Below are positions 6,115 to 13,072 of a stretch of 13,074 bases of DNA, piece after piece. A program made the position numbers and the translations under genes. How positions within the stretch are numbered: position 1 is the first letter of the stretch; each line of letters begins with the position of its first letter. The DNA is from Burkholderiales bacterium (GTDB lineage Bacteria; Pseudomonadota; Gammaproteobacteria; Burkholderiales; SG8-39), in assembly GCA_919902965.1 (NCBI GenBank), contig CAKKSJ010000260.1, forward strand, positions 1 to 13,074, in the 5' to 3' direction. The notes beneath the pieces are model-generated. The model was not told the DNA's origin. It worked only from the letters and a program-made list of their open reading frames with translations, and ran no database searches.

Positions 6115-6609
6115 ATGAAACGACTTTCGGTGGCAATCGGACTGGCGCTGTGCCTGGCTCTGCCCCTGTCCGCCTCTGCCCAGTTGTACAAGTGGGTGGA
6201 TGCCAACGGGAAAGTGCAGTATTCGGACAAGCCCCCGCCCAGCAACGTCAAGACCGATAAGCTGCGGGAGGCGCCGCGCGCACCCAAGCCGCCGGCAAAG
6301 GATGCCAAAGGCGATTCCAAGAAGGATACGGCCAGTTCTGGCCCCAAGACCGTGGCTGAACAGGAACAAGCCTTCCGCAAACGCCAGGCAGATTCCGCCA
6401 AAGAGGACAAGGAGCGGGCGCAGAAAGAAGCGAAAGCAAGCGAGCGCGCCGAAAATTGCAAGCGCGCAAAGGCGGCCGTGGCCAATCTGGAGCTGGGTGG
6501 GCGCCAGTCCAGGATTAACGAAAAGGGCGAGCGGGTTTTCCTGAGCGAGCAGCAAGTCGGGCAGGAAACGGCGAGGGCGCGGGAGGAAGCCGCTGCCGCC
6601 TGCAACTAG
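6115..6609 (+). CDS. Exported DUF4124-domain protein
   Basis: This 164-residue protein starts with a clear signal peptide: MKR, a hydrophobic core, and a cut after Ala22 in 'LSASAQ'. The mature N-terminus, 'QLYKWVDANGKVQYSDKPPP', is the DUF4124 signature, a short beta unit found at the front of many exported proteobacterial proteins. After it come a Lys/Pro/Ala-rich linker (about 44-75) and a charged, probably helical region (about 78-160). Two cysteines, Cys115 and Cys163, could form a disulfide. It is therefore probably periplasmic or envelope-associated; its molecular role is unknown. The ATG at 6115 has GGAGG nine bases upstream; an upstream in-frame ATG at 6052 would swallow the promoter and spoil the signal peptide. 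The gene is divergent from guaB, and its stop lies three bases from the convergent end of rnfH. Confidence 0.85.
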   Translation: MKRLSVAIGLALCLALPLSASAQLYKWVDANGKVQYSDKPPPSNVKTDKLREAPRAPKPPAKDAKGDSKKDTASSGPKTVAEQEQAFRKRQADSAKEDKERAQKEAKASERAENCKRAKAAVANLELGGRQSRINEKGERVFLSEQQVGQETARAREEAAAACN

Positions 6610-6612
6610 GGC

Positions 6613-6882
6613 CTATTTGCGGGCTTTCGCGGCGCGCGCGCGCCGAACTTTCTTCGCGTCGGCGATCAAAGGCCGGTAGAGTTCCACCCGATCGCCGTCT
6701 CGCAAGGCGGTTTCCGGGCTGACTGGCCGGCCCCATATTCCGGCTCGTTCAAACGCCATCTGCGGCAGACGCTGCAGCAAGCCGCTTGCCTCGATCGCGT
6801 CCAGCAGCGTACTGCCGGGCGCAAGTTCCAGCGTGATGCGTTCCTGCTGCTGCGGCAGCGCGTATACGAGCTCGACGCGCAT
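6613..6882 (-). CDS. rnfH: RnfH-family (UPF0125) beta-grasp protein
   Basis: The protein has 89 residues. The family pattern is visible: 'VELVYALPQQQERITLELAPGSTLLDAIEASGLL', 'AGIWGRPVSPETALRDGDRVELYRPLIADAKKVRRARA'. The last part, with GD-RVE-YRPL and DPK/DAK-like residues before a basic tail, is the most diagnostic. The fold is ubiquitin-like beta-grasp. The E. coli homologue is called RatB and is encoded next to ratA; the name RnfH comes from linkage to the rnf electron-transport genes in Rhodobacter. The biochemical role is unsettled. The ATG begins two bases after the ratA stop, so translation is probably coupled to ratA. Confidence 0.9.
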   Translation of the reverse strand: MRVELVYALPQQQERITLELAPGSTLLDAIEASGLLQRLPQMAFERAGIWGRPVSPETALRDGDRVELYRPLIADAKKVRRARAAKARK

Positions 6883-6884
6883 CG

Positions 6885-7322
6885 CTAACCCGGTCCATAC
6901 AGAACTGCGGCCCGTTTGACGAAGACTTCAACCAGGGTGTTGGCCATGTGACTGAACACCGGCCCGGCAATTTTCTCCACCAATTTTCCCGAAAGCTCGT
7001 AACGCAGTTGAAACTCGATTTTGCACGCCTGCTCCGATAGGGGAAGGAAGCGCCAGTAGCCGTCCAGGTGCTTGAACGGGCCGTTCATGAGCTTCATGTC
7101 GATCAGCGCTCCCGCCTCCATCTGATTCTCGGTGGTGAAATGCAGGCGCAAACCGTGGTAATTGACATGCAAGGTGGCCGCAGCGCGGTTCGGTTCGAGT
7201 ATTCTCACCTCGGTTTTGCTGCACCAGGGCAGAAACTGCGGATACGCGTCCACATCCGCCACCAATGCATACATTTCGACCGCGCTGTGGCCTATGAGAA
7301 CGGATTTTTCGACTATGGCCAT
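6885..7322 (-). CDS. ratA: RatA/COQ10-like START-domain protein
   Basis: This 145-residue single-domain protein covers the START/polyketide-cyclase-like fold of the RatA family, with 'MYALVADVDAYPQFLPWCSKTEV' near the N-terminus, 'MNGPFKHLDGYWRFLPL' in the middle and a long C-terminal helix ending 'ANTLVEVFVKRAAVLYG'. In E. coli RatA has been reported to interfere with 70S assembly, while the eukaryotic relative Coq10 binds ubiquinone; either or both may apply here. The ATG of MAIVEKS was preferred; an in-frame TTG five codons upstream has no better ribosome site. The gene is divergent from smpB with a 51-bp gap, an arrangement conserved across beta- and gammaproteobacteria, and is followed by rnfH. 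A TACAAT on the minus strand (7359-7354) is a possible -10. Confidence 0.92.
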   Translation of the reverse strand: MAIVEKSVLIGHSAVEMYALVADVDAYPQFLPWCSKTEVRILEPNRAAATLHVNYHGLRLHFTTENQMEAGALIDMKLMNGPFKHLDGYWRFLPLSEQACKIEFQLRYELSGKLVEKIAGPVFSHMANTLVEVFVKRAAVLYGPG

Positions 7323-7341
7323 GAATACGCGGCGCAACTGT

Positions 7342-7359
7342 TAAAATTGCCTGATTGTA
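7342..7359. promoter_or_regulatory. Possible overlapping divergent -10 elements for smpB and ratA
   Basis: The 51-bp gap between the two start codons contains TAAAAT on the plus strand (7342-7347) and TACAAT on the minus strand (7359-7354). Either would give a leader of roughly 20-25 nt. Neither has a convincing -35 at 17 bp, and the -35 regions would fall inside the opposite gene. Neither start codon has a clear Shine-Dalgarno sequence. Confidence 0.25.
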
Positions 7360-7373
7360 CCAATACTGCTCCC

Positions 7374-7826
7374 ATGAAGATCGCGCAGAACAAAAAAGCC
7401 TTCCACGATTACTTCATCGAAGAGCGTTATGAAGCCGGCCTGGTGCTCCAGGGCTGGGAGGCCAAAGCCATACGCGCGGGACGGGTTCAGCTAAAGGACG
7501 CCTATGTGCTTATCCGCGGCGCGGAAATTTACATGGTCGGCGGCCACATCAGCGCCCTGCCCACGGCATCCACGCATATCAATCCCGACCCGGTGCGCAC
7601 GCGCAAGCTGCTGCTTCATGGGGAGGAAATCCAGCACCTGATCGGCAAGGTGGAGCGAGCCGGCTACACGCTGGTGCCGCTCGATATGCATTACAAAAAC
7701 GGCAGAATCAAAATCGACATTGGACTGGCCCGGGGCAAGAAACAGCACGACAAGCGCGAGACCGAGAAGAAACGCGATTGGGACCGCGAGAAACAGCGTC
7801 TGATGCGTTCAAGAAGCAAATCCTAA
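7374..7826 (+). CDS. smpB: SsrA-binding protein SmpB
   Basis: SmpB binds tmRNA and delivers it to stalled ribosomes in trans-translation. The 150-residue protein covers the whole family: 'IAQNKKAFHDYFIEERYEAGL' at the start, 'GWEAKAIRAGRVQLKDAYV' with the conserved E-KSIR-like segment, 'RTRKLLLHGEEI', and 'GLARGKKQHDKRETEKKRDW' leading into the basic C-terminal tail that enters the decoding centre. The usual KS of E-x-K-S-I-R reads KAIR here. The ATG of MKIAQNKK is the family start; the frame is open further upstream, but only as antisense of ratA. No ssrA gene is visible in the window. Confidence 0.97.
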   Translation: MKIAQNKKAFHDYFIEERYEAGLVLQGWEAKAIRAGRVQLKDAYVLIRGAEIYMVGGHISALPTASTHINPDPVRTRKLLLHGEEIQHLIGKVERAGYTLVPLDMHYKNGRIKIDIGLARGKKQHDKRETEKKRDWDREKQRLMRSRSKS

Positions 7827-7852
7827 GCCTTTTTCGCTTTTGCCCATAAGCG

Positions 7853-7891
7853 CGTTTTCCGTACGGATGTTTTTTTTCCGTACGGAAAACG
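7853..7891. repeat. 14-bp perfect inverted repeat built from two tandem palindromes
   Basis: CGTTTTCCGTACGG (7853-7866) and CCGTACGGAAAACG (7878-7891) are perfect inverted arms around an 11-base loop with eight T residues. The same DNA also holds a 13-bp direct repeat, TTTTCCGTACGGA, at 7855-7867 and 7874-7886 (period 19); the second copy extends into the 16-bp palindrome TTTTCCGTACGGAAAA (7874-7889). It lies between the convergent ends of smpB and the methyltransferase gene. A bidirectional transcription stop is the simplest role, although no T-run follows the stem on either strand. A smaller hairpin, CGCTT/AAGCG (7835-7839 and 7848-7852), precedes it. Confidence 0.6.
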
Positions 7892-7910
7892 TGGTTGGCG
7901 CGCGCGAGCG

Positions 7911-8702
7911 CTAGCCTCGCTGACGCACTTGCTCGAACAGGCAGATTGCCGCTGCCGCTGCGACATTCAGCGATTCGGCGCCGCCGGGCATGGGGATGCG
8001 CACTTGCCCGGCCGCGGCGGCGCCCAGCGCTGCGCTCAGGCCCGATCCCTCGTTGCCGAACGCCCAGGCCAGCGGTCCGCGCAAATCGGCCTGATAGAGT
8101 GAGGTTTCGGCCTGACCGCTGGTGCAAATCAGCCGTCCCGACAGCCTGGCAACTGCGGCGCGCAGATCGACGTCGTCATATAGGTCGAGACCAAAATGCG
8201 CTCCCATTCCGGCGCGCAGCACCTTCGGAGACCAGACGAAGGCACAGCCCTGGGAAAGCAGGACCGTGAAAATTCCCGCTGCCGCGGTGCTGCGCAGTAT
8301 GGAGCCGAGATTACCTGCATCCTGGATGTTTTCCAGCATCACGCAGTCCCCGATCTTCTCGGGCAAGGGACCTGCCCGGGGTGTATGTATCAGTGCGACG
8401 ATACCGGTCGGCGTCGCCACCTGGGCGATTTCGTTGAATAGCGCATCCGCGAGCAGCAGCACTTGCTGTGCGGCCACGCCCCCCGCCAAGCGGGCCGCCT
8501 CTGCGTTGGCCGCGCCGCTTTCGCTCAGGATCAATTGCTCGGGCACACCGCCGCTGGCGCGATAGGCCGAGATCAAATGCATGCCATCGAGTAGCGCCAG
8601 GCCCGCCTTGCGCCGCTCGCGCGTGGAATTGGCGAGCTGGCGCAGCGCTTTGAAGCGTGGATTTTCGCGCGAACGTATGAGCTTCAGGTCTGGATCTCGC
8701 AT
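7911..8702 (-). CDS. TrmH/SpoU-family RNA 2'-O-methyltransferase
   Basis: This 263-residue protein has the three SPOUT motifs of TrmH-type enzymes: motif 1 'ENIQDAGNLGSILRSTAAAG' (124-143), motif 2 'GNEGSGLS' (216-223) and motif 3 'IPMPGGAESLNVAAAAAI' (236-253). These form the knotted S-adenosylmethionine site, and the Arg of motif 1 and the Asn of motif 3 are catalytic in relatives. About 100 N-terminal residues ('SRENPRFKALRQLANSTRER') correspond to the SpoU substrate-binding domain. The target base (rRNA or tRNA) cannot be told, so no RlmB or TrmH name is given. The ATG of MRDPDLKLIRS fits the family start; the frame remains open upstream through rnhB antisense-frame sequence that is not coding. 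It is the last gene of the minus-strand lpx run, 25 bp after rnhB. Confidence 0.92.
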   Translation of the reverse strand: MRDPDLKLIRSRENPRFKALRQLANSTRERRKAGLALLDGMHLISAYRASGGVPEQLILSESGAANAEAARLAGGVAAQQVLLLADALFNEIAQVATPTGIVALIHTPRAGPLPEKIGDCVMLENIQDAGNLGSILRSTAAAGIFTVLLSQGCAFVWSPKVLRAGMGAHFGLDLYDDVDLRAAVARLSGRLICTSGQAETSLYQADLRGPLAWAFGNEGSGLSAALGAAAAGQVRIPMPGGAESLNVAAAAAICLFEQVRQRG

Positions 8703-8727
8703 GTGCGGAAACCGAGGCAGGAATCGC

Positions 8728-9294
8728 TCAGGCCGGGAGCAGCCTGCGTATCGGCGCGTAACTGCGCCGGTGAATTTCGCATACGCCGTGCATTTGCAGC
8801 GCAGCGAGATGGACGGCGGTCGGATAGCCTTTGTGCCGATCCAGTCCGTATTGCGGATAGAGTAAATGCAGGCGCTGCATTTCCGCGTCGCGCGCCGTCT
8901 TGGCCAGTATCGACGCTGCGGAAATCGCCGGCACGCTGCTATCCCCTCTGACGATGGCCCTGACCGGATATCCGACAACCGGGCAGCGGTTGCCGTCGAC
9001 CAGCACTTCGCCAGGTGCCACGCGCAATTGCTCCACCGCACGGCGCATGGCAAGCAGGCTCGCCTGCAGGATATTGATGCTGTCGATCTCGGCCACCGTA
9101 GCCCAGGCGATTGCCCAGGCAAGCGCGCGCTCGCGGATTTGCTCCGCCAGATCTACCCGGCGGGATGCGGACAGGGTTTTGGAATCGGCCAGGCCGGCGA
9201 TCTGCGCGCCCGGGTCGAGGATGACCGCGGCAGCGTAGACCGGGCCGGCGAGCGGCCCCCGCCCCGCTTCGTCGACGCCGCAAATGAGGTTCAT
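8728..9294 (-). CDS. rnhB: Ribonuclease HII
   Basis: RNase HII removes ribonucleotides from DNA and RNA:DNA hybrids. The 188-residue protein has the full catalytic set: Asp8 and Glu9 in 'GVDEAGRGPLAGPV', Asp100 in 'VLVDGNR' and Asp118 in 'VRGDSS'. All four are offset by a constant eight residues from E. coli Asp16, Glu17, Asp108 and Asp126. 'AASILAKTARDAEM' and 'YGLDRHKGYPTAVH' are further family blocks. The ATG was chosen because it overlaps the lpxB stop in an ATGA junction and gives the canonical N-terminus; the open frame 23 codons upstream is lpxB antiframe sequence. Its place after lpxB is conserved in many proteobacteria. Confidence 0.96.
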   Translation of the reverse strand: MNLICGVDEAGRGPLAGPVYAAAVILDPGAQIAGLADSKTLSASRRVDLAEQIRERALAWAIAWATVAEIDSINILQASLLAMRRAVEQLRVAPGEVLVDGNRCPVVGYPVRAIVRGDSSVPAISAASILAKTARDAEMQRLHLLYPQYGLDRHKGYPTAVHLAALQMHGVCEIHRRSYAPIRRLLPA

Positions 9295-10460
9295 GCGGGT
9301 TGCGGAGCTGCTTGCCCGAGCAAAGGCAGCACCGCCCTGGCCGCCTGCTCCGCGGTATTGCACTTGAGCTGGCGATGCAGTGCGGTAAAGCGTTGCGGCA
9401 GCCGCTCGCGCACCACGTTGTCGTTGAGCGCATTGAGCAAAGCCTGCGCCAGGTTTTCCGCCGTTGCGTCAGCCTGCAGCAGTTCGGGTACGACAAACTC
9501 TCCGGCGAGGATGTTGGGCAGGCCAACATAGGGCTGGTAGCCCATGCGCCGCATCAGCAGCCAGCTACCCCCGGCCATCTTGTAGGTGATCACCATGGGT
9601 TTCTTCAGCAGCGCTGCCTCCAGGGTCGCCGTGCCGCTGGCCACCAGGGTCACATCGGCTGCGGCGAGGGCGTCGCGTGCATGTCCGAACAATACGGTCA
9701 GAGGCAGCTCGCCCGCGTCGGCCCGATACATGGCGGCTTCGAAAATCTCGCGCGTTTCCCGGCTGACCAGGGGGACCAGAAACAGCGGCCGCTCGATTTT
9801 CTGCGCCAGCAGCTTGGCAGTCGCGATGAAGGTGTCCGCCATATAGCGCAATTCGGACTGGCGGCTGCCCGGCAGCAAGGCGAACACCTTGCGTTCCGGC
9901 GCAATTCTGAGTCGCTCGCGAGTGATGGCCGTCTGGTCCTGCTCCGGAATCAAGTCGGCCAGCGGGTGGCCGACGTAGCTTGCACCTATCCCCGCTTTGC
10001 GATAAATCTCCGCTTCAAACGGAAACAAAGTCAGCACATGATCGACCGAACGCGCAATAGCGCTGATGCGGCCGGCGCGCCAGGCCCAGATTGAAGGGCT
10101 GACATAGTGCACTACCGGCACGCCGGCGCGCTTTAGCCCGGCTTCCAGACCCAGATTGAAATCCGGTGCGTCGACGCCGATGAACAACTGCGGCCGGGCT
10201 TCAAGCAGCGCCAGTCTTAACTTGCGACGCATCCACACCAGGCTGGGGTAGTGCCGCAACACTTCGGCATAACCGCGTACCGACAGGCGCTCCATCGGAA
10301 ACAGGCTGCTCAGTCCCTGCGCCTGCATTTTCGGGCCACCGATGCCTATGAACTGGGCTTGCGGCAAGTGCGTGCGCAAGGCCTCGATCAAATGCGCGCC
10401 CAGCAAATCGCCCGATGCTTCTCCGGCGACCATGCCGATGCTGAGTTGCCCTTCCCCCAC
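9291..10460 (-). CDS. lpxB: Lipid-A-disaccharide synthase
   Basis: LpxB (glycosyltransferase family 19) joins UDP-2,3-diacylglucosamine to lipid X to form the lipid A disaccharide at the inner membrane. The 389-residue protein shows 'GMVAGEASGD' (9-18), 'GVDAPDFN' (95-102), 'HYVSPSIWAWR' (118-128), 'LLPGSRQSE' (195-203), the nucleotide-binding 'ASGTATLEAALL' (274-285) and 'LPNILAGE' (314-321). The GTG start lies one base after the lpxA stop (TGA-C-GTG) and gives the usual short lead into the first strand. No good ribosome site precedes it, so coupled re-initiation from lpxA is likely. An ATG nine codons further in would cut the first strand. The frame is open upstream only within lpxA. Confidence 0.95.
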   Translation of the reverse strand: MGEGQLSIGMVAGEASGDLLGAHLIEALRTHLPQAQFIGIGGPKMQAQGLSSLFPMERLSVRGYAEVLRHYPSLVWMRRKLRLALLEARPQLFIGVDAPDFNLGLEAGLKRAGVPVVHYVSPSIWAWRAGRISAIARSVDHVLTLFPFEAEIYRKAGIGASYVGHPLADLIPEQDQTAITRERLRIAPERKVFALLPGSRQSELRYMADTFIATAKLLAQKIERPLFLVPLVSRETREIFEAAMYRADAGELPLTVLFGHARDALAAADVTLVASGTATLEAALLKKPMVITYKMAGGSWLLMRRMGYQPYVGLPNILAGEFVVPELLQADATAENLAQALLNALNDNVVRERLPQRFTALHRQLKCNTAEQAARAVLPLLGQAAPQPA

Positions 10461-10461
10461 G

Positions 10462-11232
10462 TCAGCGTACGATCCCGCGGGTCGAGGACTGCAGAAATTC
10501 GCTGAGCAGGCCGATTTCGGCGCAAGTCCCGGCCTGTTCGGCAAGCTGCGCTTTGGCCTGATCCAGGGTCAGGCCGGATTTGTAGAGCGTCTTGTATGCG
10601 CGCTTGATCTCGGCCAGCGCGGCCGCAGTAAAGCCGCGCCGGCGCAGTCCCTCGCTATTGATGCCATAAGCCTTGGCCGTATCGCCCGCCGCCATCACAT
10701 AGGGCGGCAAATCATGTACCAGCACTGTCGCGATGGCGGTGAAGCTGTGGGCGCCGATGCGCACGAACTGGTGCACGCCGGTGAAGCCGCCGAGTATCGC
10801 GTAATCGCCGACATGCACGTGTCCGGCGAGCTGGGCGTTGTTGGCAAAAATAGCATGGCTGCCGATCTGGCAGTCGTGTGCGATATGCACATAAGCCATG
10901 ATCCAGTTGTCGTTGCCGAGACGGGTCACGCCCGCATCCTGGGCGGTGCCGCAATTGAGAGTACAGAATTCGCGTATGGTGTTGCCGTCCCCTATTTCCA
11001 GCCGCGTCGCTTCGCCTGCGTATTTCATGTCCTGCGGCACCGCACCGAGCGAAGTAAACTGAAAAATGCGGTTGCCCTTGCCGATCCGGGTATGCCCTTC
11101 GATTACCGCGTGCGGGCCGATCCAGGTGTCGCTGCCGATCTCCACGTGCTCGCCGACTATGCTGTAGGCGCCGATGCTGACGTTTTCTCCCAGCCTGGCG
11201 CGGGGATCTACGATGGCGCTCGGATGGATCAT
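10462..11232 (-). CDS. lpxA: UDP-N-acetylglucosamine acyltransferase
   Basis: LpxA transfers a 3-hydroxyacyl chain from ACP to UDP-GlcNAc, the first step of lipid A synthesis. The 256-residue protein is a left-handed beta-helix of hexapeptide repeats followed by a helical C-terminal domain ending 'STRGIVR'. The catalytic base is His119 in 'HIAHDCQIG' (E. coli His125), and 'VHQFVRIGAH' holds the His equivalent to E. coli His160. Gapless alignment places Ile167 at the position of E. coli Gly173, the hydrocarbon ruler; a bulky residue there favours shorter chains than C14. 'TLNCGTAQ' replaces the E. coli 'TIHRGTVQ', which I believe is usual in betaproteobacteria. The ATG overlaps the fabZ stop by one base (TAATG). 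Confidence 0.97.
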   Translation of the reverse strand: MIHPSAIVDPRARLGENVSIGAYSIVGEHVEIGSDTWIGPHAVIEGHTRIGKGNRIFQFTSLGAVPQDMKYAGEATRLEIGDGNTIREFCTLNCGTAQDAGVTRLGNDNWIMAYVHIAHDCQIGSHAIFANNAQLAGHVHVGDYAILGGFTGVHQFVRIGAHSFTAIATVLVHDLPPYVMAAGDTAKAYGINSEGLRRRGFTAAALAEIKRAYKTLYKSGLTLDQAKAQLAEQAGTCAEIGLLSEFLQSSTRGIVR

Positions 11233-11666
11233 TATATCGGTCGCAGGGTGCAGAGCAGCTCGGCTTCGGCTACCAGCGTCTCCCCCACATAGGCCTTTCC
11301 GGCGTATTTGACCACGTTGCGCACCGTGCGCACGATGCTCACCTCCAGCTCCAGCTGGTCTCCGGGCATGACCGGCTTCTTGAAACGCGCCCGGTCGATC
11401 CCGGCAAAATAGTACACGGACTTATCGTCTGGCTTGATACCCATGGTACGAAACGACAGGATTGCAGCAGCCTGCGCCATGGCTTCGACGATGAGTACCC
11501 CGGGCATGACTTTGTAATACGGAAAATGGCCGTTGAAATAGGGTTCGTTGACGCTTACGTTTTTCAATGCCCGGATGCGTTTCCCCAATTCGCATTCGAT
11601 CACACGGTCGATAAGCAGAAATGGATAACGGTGCGGCAGGTACTCTAGGATTTCCTGGATATTCAA
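11232..11666 (-). CDS. fabZ: 3-hydroxyacyl-ACP dehydratase FabZ
   Basis: FabZ dehydrates 3-hydroxyacyl-ACP in fatty-acid elongation and so competes with LpxA for the same substrate pool. The 144-residue hot-dog-fold protein carries the catalytic pair His47 in 'FNGHFP' and Glu61 in 'PGVLIVEAMAQ', plus the N-terminal 'LPHRYPFLLIDRV'. The start is a TTG whose last two bases overlap the lpxD stop (TTGA), with GGAG eight bases upstream; no ATG or GTG lies nearby in frame before the conserved PHRYPF block. The rare start plus the overlap suggests expression coupled to lpxD. Confidence 0.96.
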   Translation of the reverse strand: MNIQEILEYLPHRYPFLLIDRVIECELGKRIRALKNVSVNEPYFNGHFPYYKVMPGVLIVEAMAQAAAILSFRTMGIKPDDKSVYYFAGIDRARFKKPVMPGDQLELEVSIVRTVRNVVKYAGKAYVGETLVAEAELLCTLRPI

Positions 11667-12703
11667 GTTTTCTTCTCCCGCGTTGACAGGTGTTGCTCAA
11701 TCTTGCGTAACCGTTCAAGCAGCGAGTCCAAATTGCGCAGCATGGCCGTGTGTTGTGCCCAGCTGCGGCTGTCTTCGGCCGGGTGGCCACCATAGGCGCC
11801 GGCTTTTCGAATTGACTTCGTCACCACCGCGGCGGCGTGGATGATGACGTGATCGGCAATATCCAAGTGTCCCACGATATTGGCGGCGCCGCCTATCATG
11901 CAGTGCTTGCCGATGTGCGTGCTGCCGGCTATGCCGGTGCAACCGGCAATGGCGGTATGCGCGCCGACACGCACGTTGTGCCCTATCTGAATCAGATTGT
12001 CCAGCTTGACCCCGTTTTCGATTACCGTGTCCTCCAGCGCGCCCCGGTCTATGCAGGTGTTGGCGCCGATTTCGACGTCGTTGCCGATGGCCACGCCTCC
12101 AATCTGCGGGATCTTGCGCCAATTGTCGTGGTCCCACGCAATACCAAACCCATCGGCGCCGATCACGGCACCGGAATGCACCAACACCCGTTCCCCGAGG
12201 CGACAACCCGCGTAGATCGTTACGCGCGCATTGAGCCTGCTGGCCGCACCGAGCTCTACGCCGTCGCCAAGGTAGCAGCCGGCCCCGATTACCACCCCTT
12301 TGCCCAGCTTCACCCTCCGCCCGATATACGCCCCGGCAGCCACGCTGGCGCTGGCCGGAACCCGGGTCCCACGCTCGACGACGGCGGTCCTGTGCACCCC
12401 CGGACTGGCCAGCGGGGGCGGATTGAACAAAGACGAGACTTTGGCGAAATACAGGTAAGGATCGTCGCAAACAATGCGCGGCAGTTCGGTAAGCGCGCTG
12501 TCCGCTGTGCCGAGAATCACCGCGCCGGCGTGCGTGCCCGCAAGTTGCTTGCGGTATTTGCCGTGCACGAGGAAGGCGATGTGCTGTGCTCCGGCGTGCT
12601 CAAGCGTGGCAACCTGGCTGATCGGCGTGCGCGGGTTGCCGATGATCTCCCCACCGAAGCGTTCGACGATCTGGGCCAGGCGGTATTTCTTGGCCGTAGC
12701 CAT
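11663..12703 (-). CDS. lpxD: UDP-3-O-(3-hydroxyacyl)glucosamine N-acyltransferase
   Basis: LpxD adds the second, N-linked hydroxyacyl chain in lipid A synthesis. The protein has 346 residues, close to the family norm. An N-terminal uridine-binding domain (about 1-100, with 'ISQVATLEHAGAQHIAFLVH') is followed by a left-handed beta-helix of hexapeptide repeats (about 101-295, with 'GADGFGIAWD' and 'GANTCIDRGALEDTVI'). The catalytic His242 is in 'LIQIGHNVRVG' (E. coli His239). A C-terminal helix (about 314-340) would bind ACP. The ATG starts nine bases after the skp stop and the ribosome site is weak. The gene ends inside the fabZ start. Confidence 0.97.
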   Translation of the reverse strand: MATAKKYRLAQIVERFGGEIIGNPRTPISQVATLEHAGAQHIAFLVHGKYRKQLAGTHAGAVILGTADSALTELPRIVCDDPYLYFAKVSSLFNPPPLASPGVHRTAVVERGTRVPASASVAAGAYIGRRVKLGKGVVIGAGCYLGDGVELGAASRLNARVTIYAGCRLGERVLVHSGAVIGADGFGIAWDHDNWRKIPQIGGVAIGNDVEIGANTCIDRGALEDTVIENGVKLDNLIQIGHNVRVGAHTAIAGCTGIAGSTHIGKHCMIGGAANIVGHLDIADHVIIHAAAVVTKSIRKAGAYGGHPAEDSRSWAQHTAMLRNLDSLLERLRKIEQHLSTREKKT

Positions 12704-12712
12704 CGGTACCGG

Positions 12713-13072
12713 CTATTTCCCTGCCGGCTTGTCTTCCAGGGCCTTGATCACCTTGTCTGTGAGGTCGATGCGCGGGCTGGCGTAGACTGCCTCCTGGAAG
12801 ATGATGTCGTATTTCTCCGACTCGGCAATGGCCTTGATGGTGCGGTTGGCGCGCTCGAGTACCGCCGCAAGTTCCTCGTTGCGCCGCTGGTTCAGATCTT
12901 CACGAAATTCACGTTGTTTGCGCTGGAAATCCTTGTTCAGTTCGGCGAATTCGCGTTCCTTGCTGCGACGTTCATTTTCGCCCATGGTGACCGAGTTCTT
13001 CTCCAGCGTCTCCTGCAACTTGCGGATCTGCTCGGCCATCTTCTGCATTTCCTGGTCCCGCTTGGCGAAGTC
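12713..13072 (-). CDS. skp: Skp/OmpH-family periplasmic chaperone, C-terminal part (5' end outside window)
   Basis: The frame is open to the right edge of the window, so the signal peptide and N-terminus are missing. What is visible is about 119 residues. A long charged alpha-helical coiled coil ('ERRSKEREFAELNKDFQRKQ' and 'REFREDLNQRRNEELAAVLE') leads to the small beta unit 'KYDIIFQEAVYASPRIDLTDKVIKALED' that ends OmpH-family proteins. Skp is a trimeric chaperone that holds unfolded outer membrane proteins in the periplasm. The position directly before lpxD is the conserved one, with bamA expected upstream beyond the window. The internal Met at 13048 is not the start. Confidence 0.9.
   Translation of the reverse strand, partial: DFAKRDQEMQKMAEQIRKLQETLEKNSVTMGENERRSKEREFAELNKDFQRKQREFREDLNQRRNEELAAVLERANRTIKAIAESEKYDIIFQEAVYASPRIDLTDKVIKALEDKPAGK

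Noticed and set aside
5950..6555. About 200 extra in-frame codons upstream of guaB on the minus strand
   Set aside because: They cover the guaB promoter and run antisense to the DUF4124 gene; the GuaB family N-terminus and ribosome site fix the start at 5949.
7068..7373. Open frame extending smpB upstream by about 100 codons
   Set aside because: It is antisense to ratA, and SmpB proteins begin at the ATG at 7374.
8703..9122. N-terminal extension of the RNA methyltransferase frame
   Set aside because: It overlaps rnhB in another frame of the same strand and has no family sequence; the methyltransferase begins at 8702.
9300..10094. 264-codon plus-strand frame opposite lpxB
   Set aside because: Shadow frame with no recognisable domain; lpxB on the other strand is complete.
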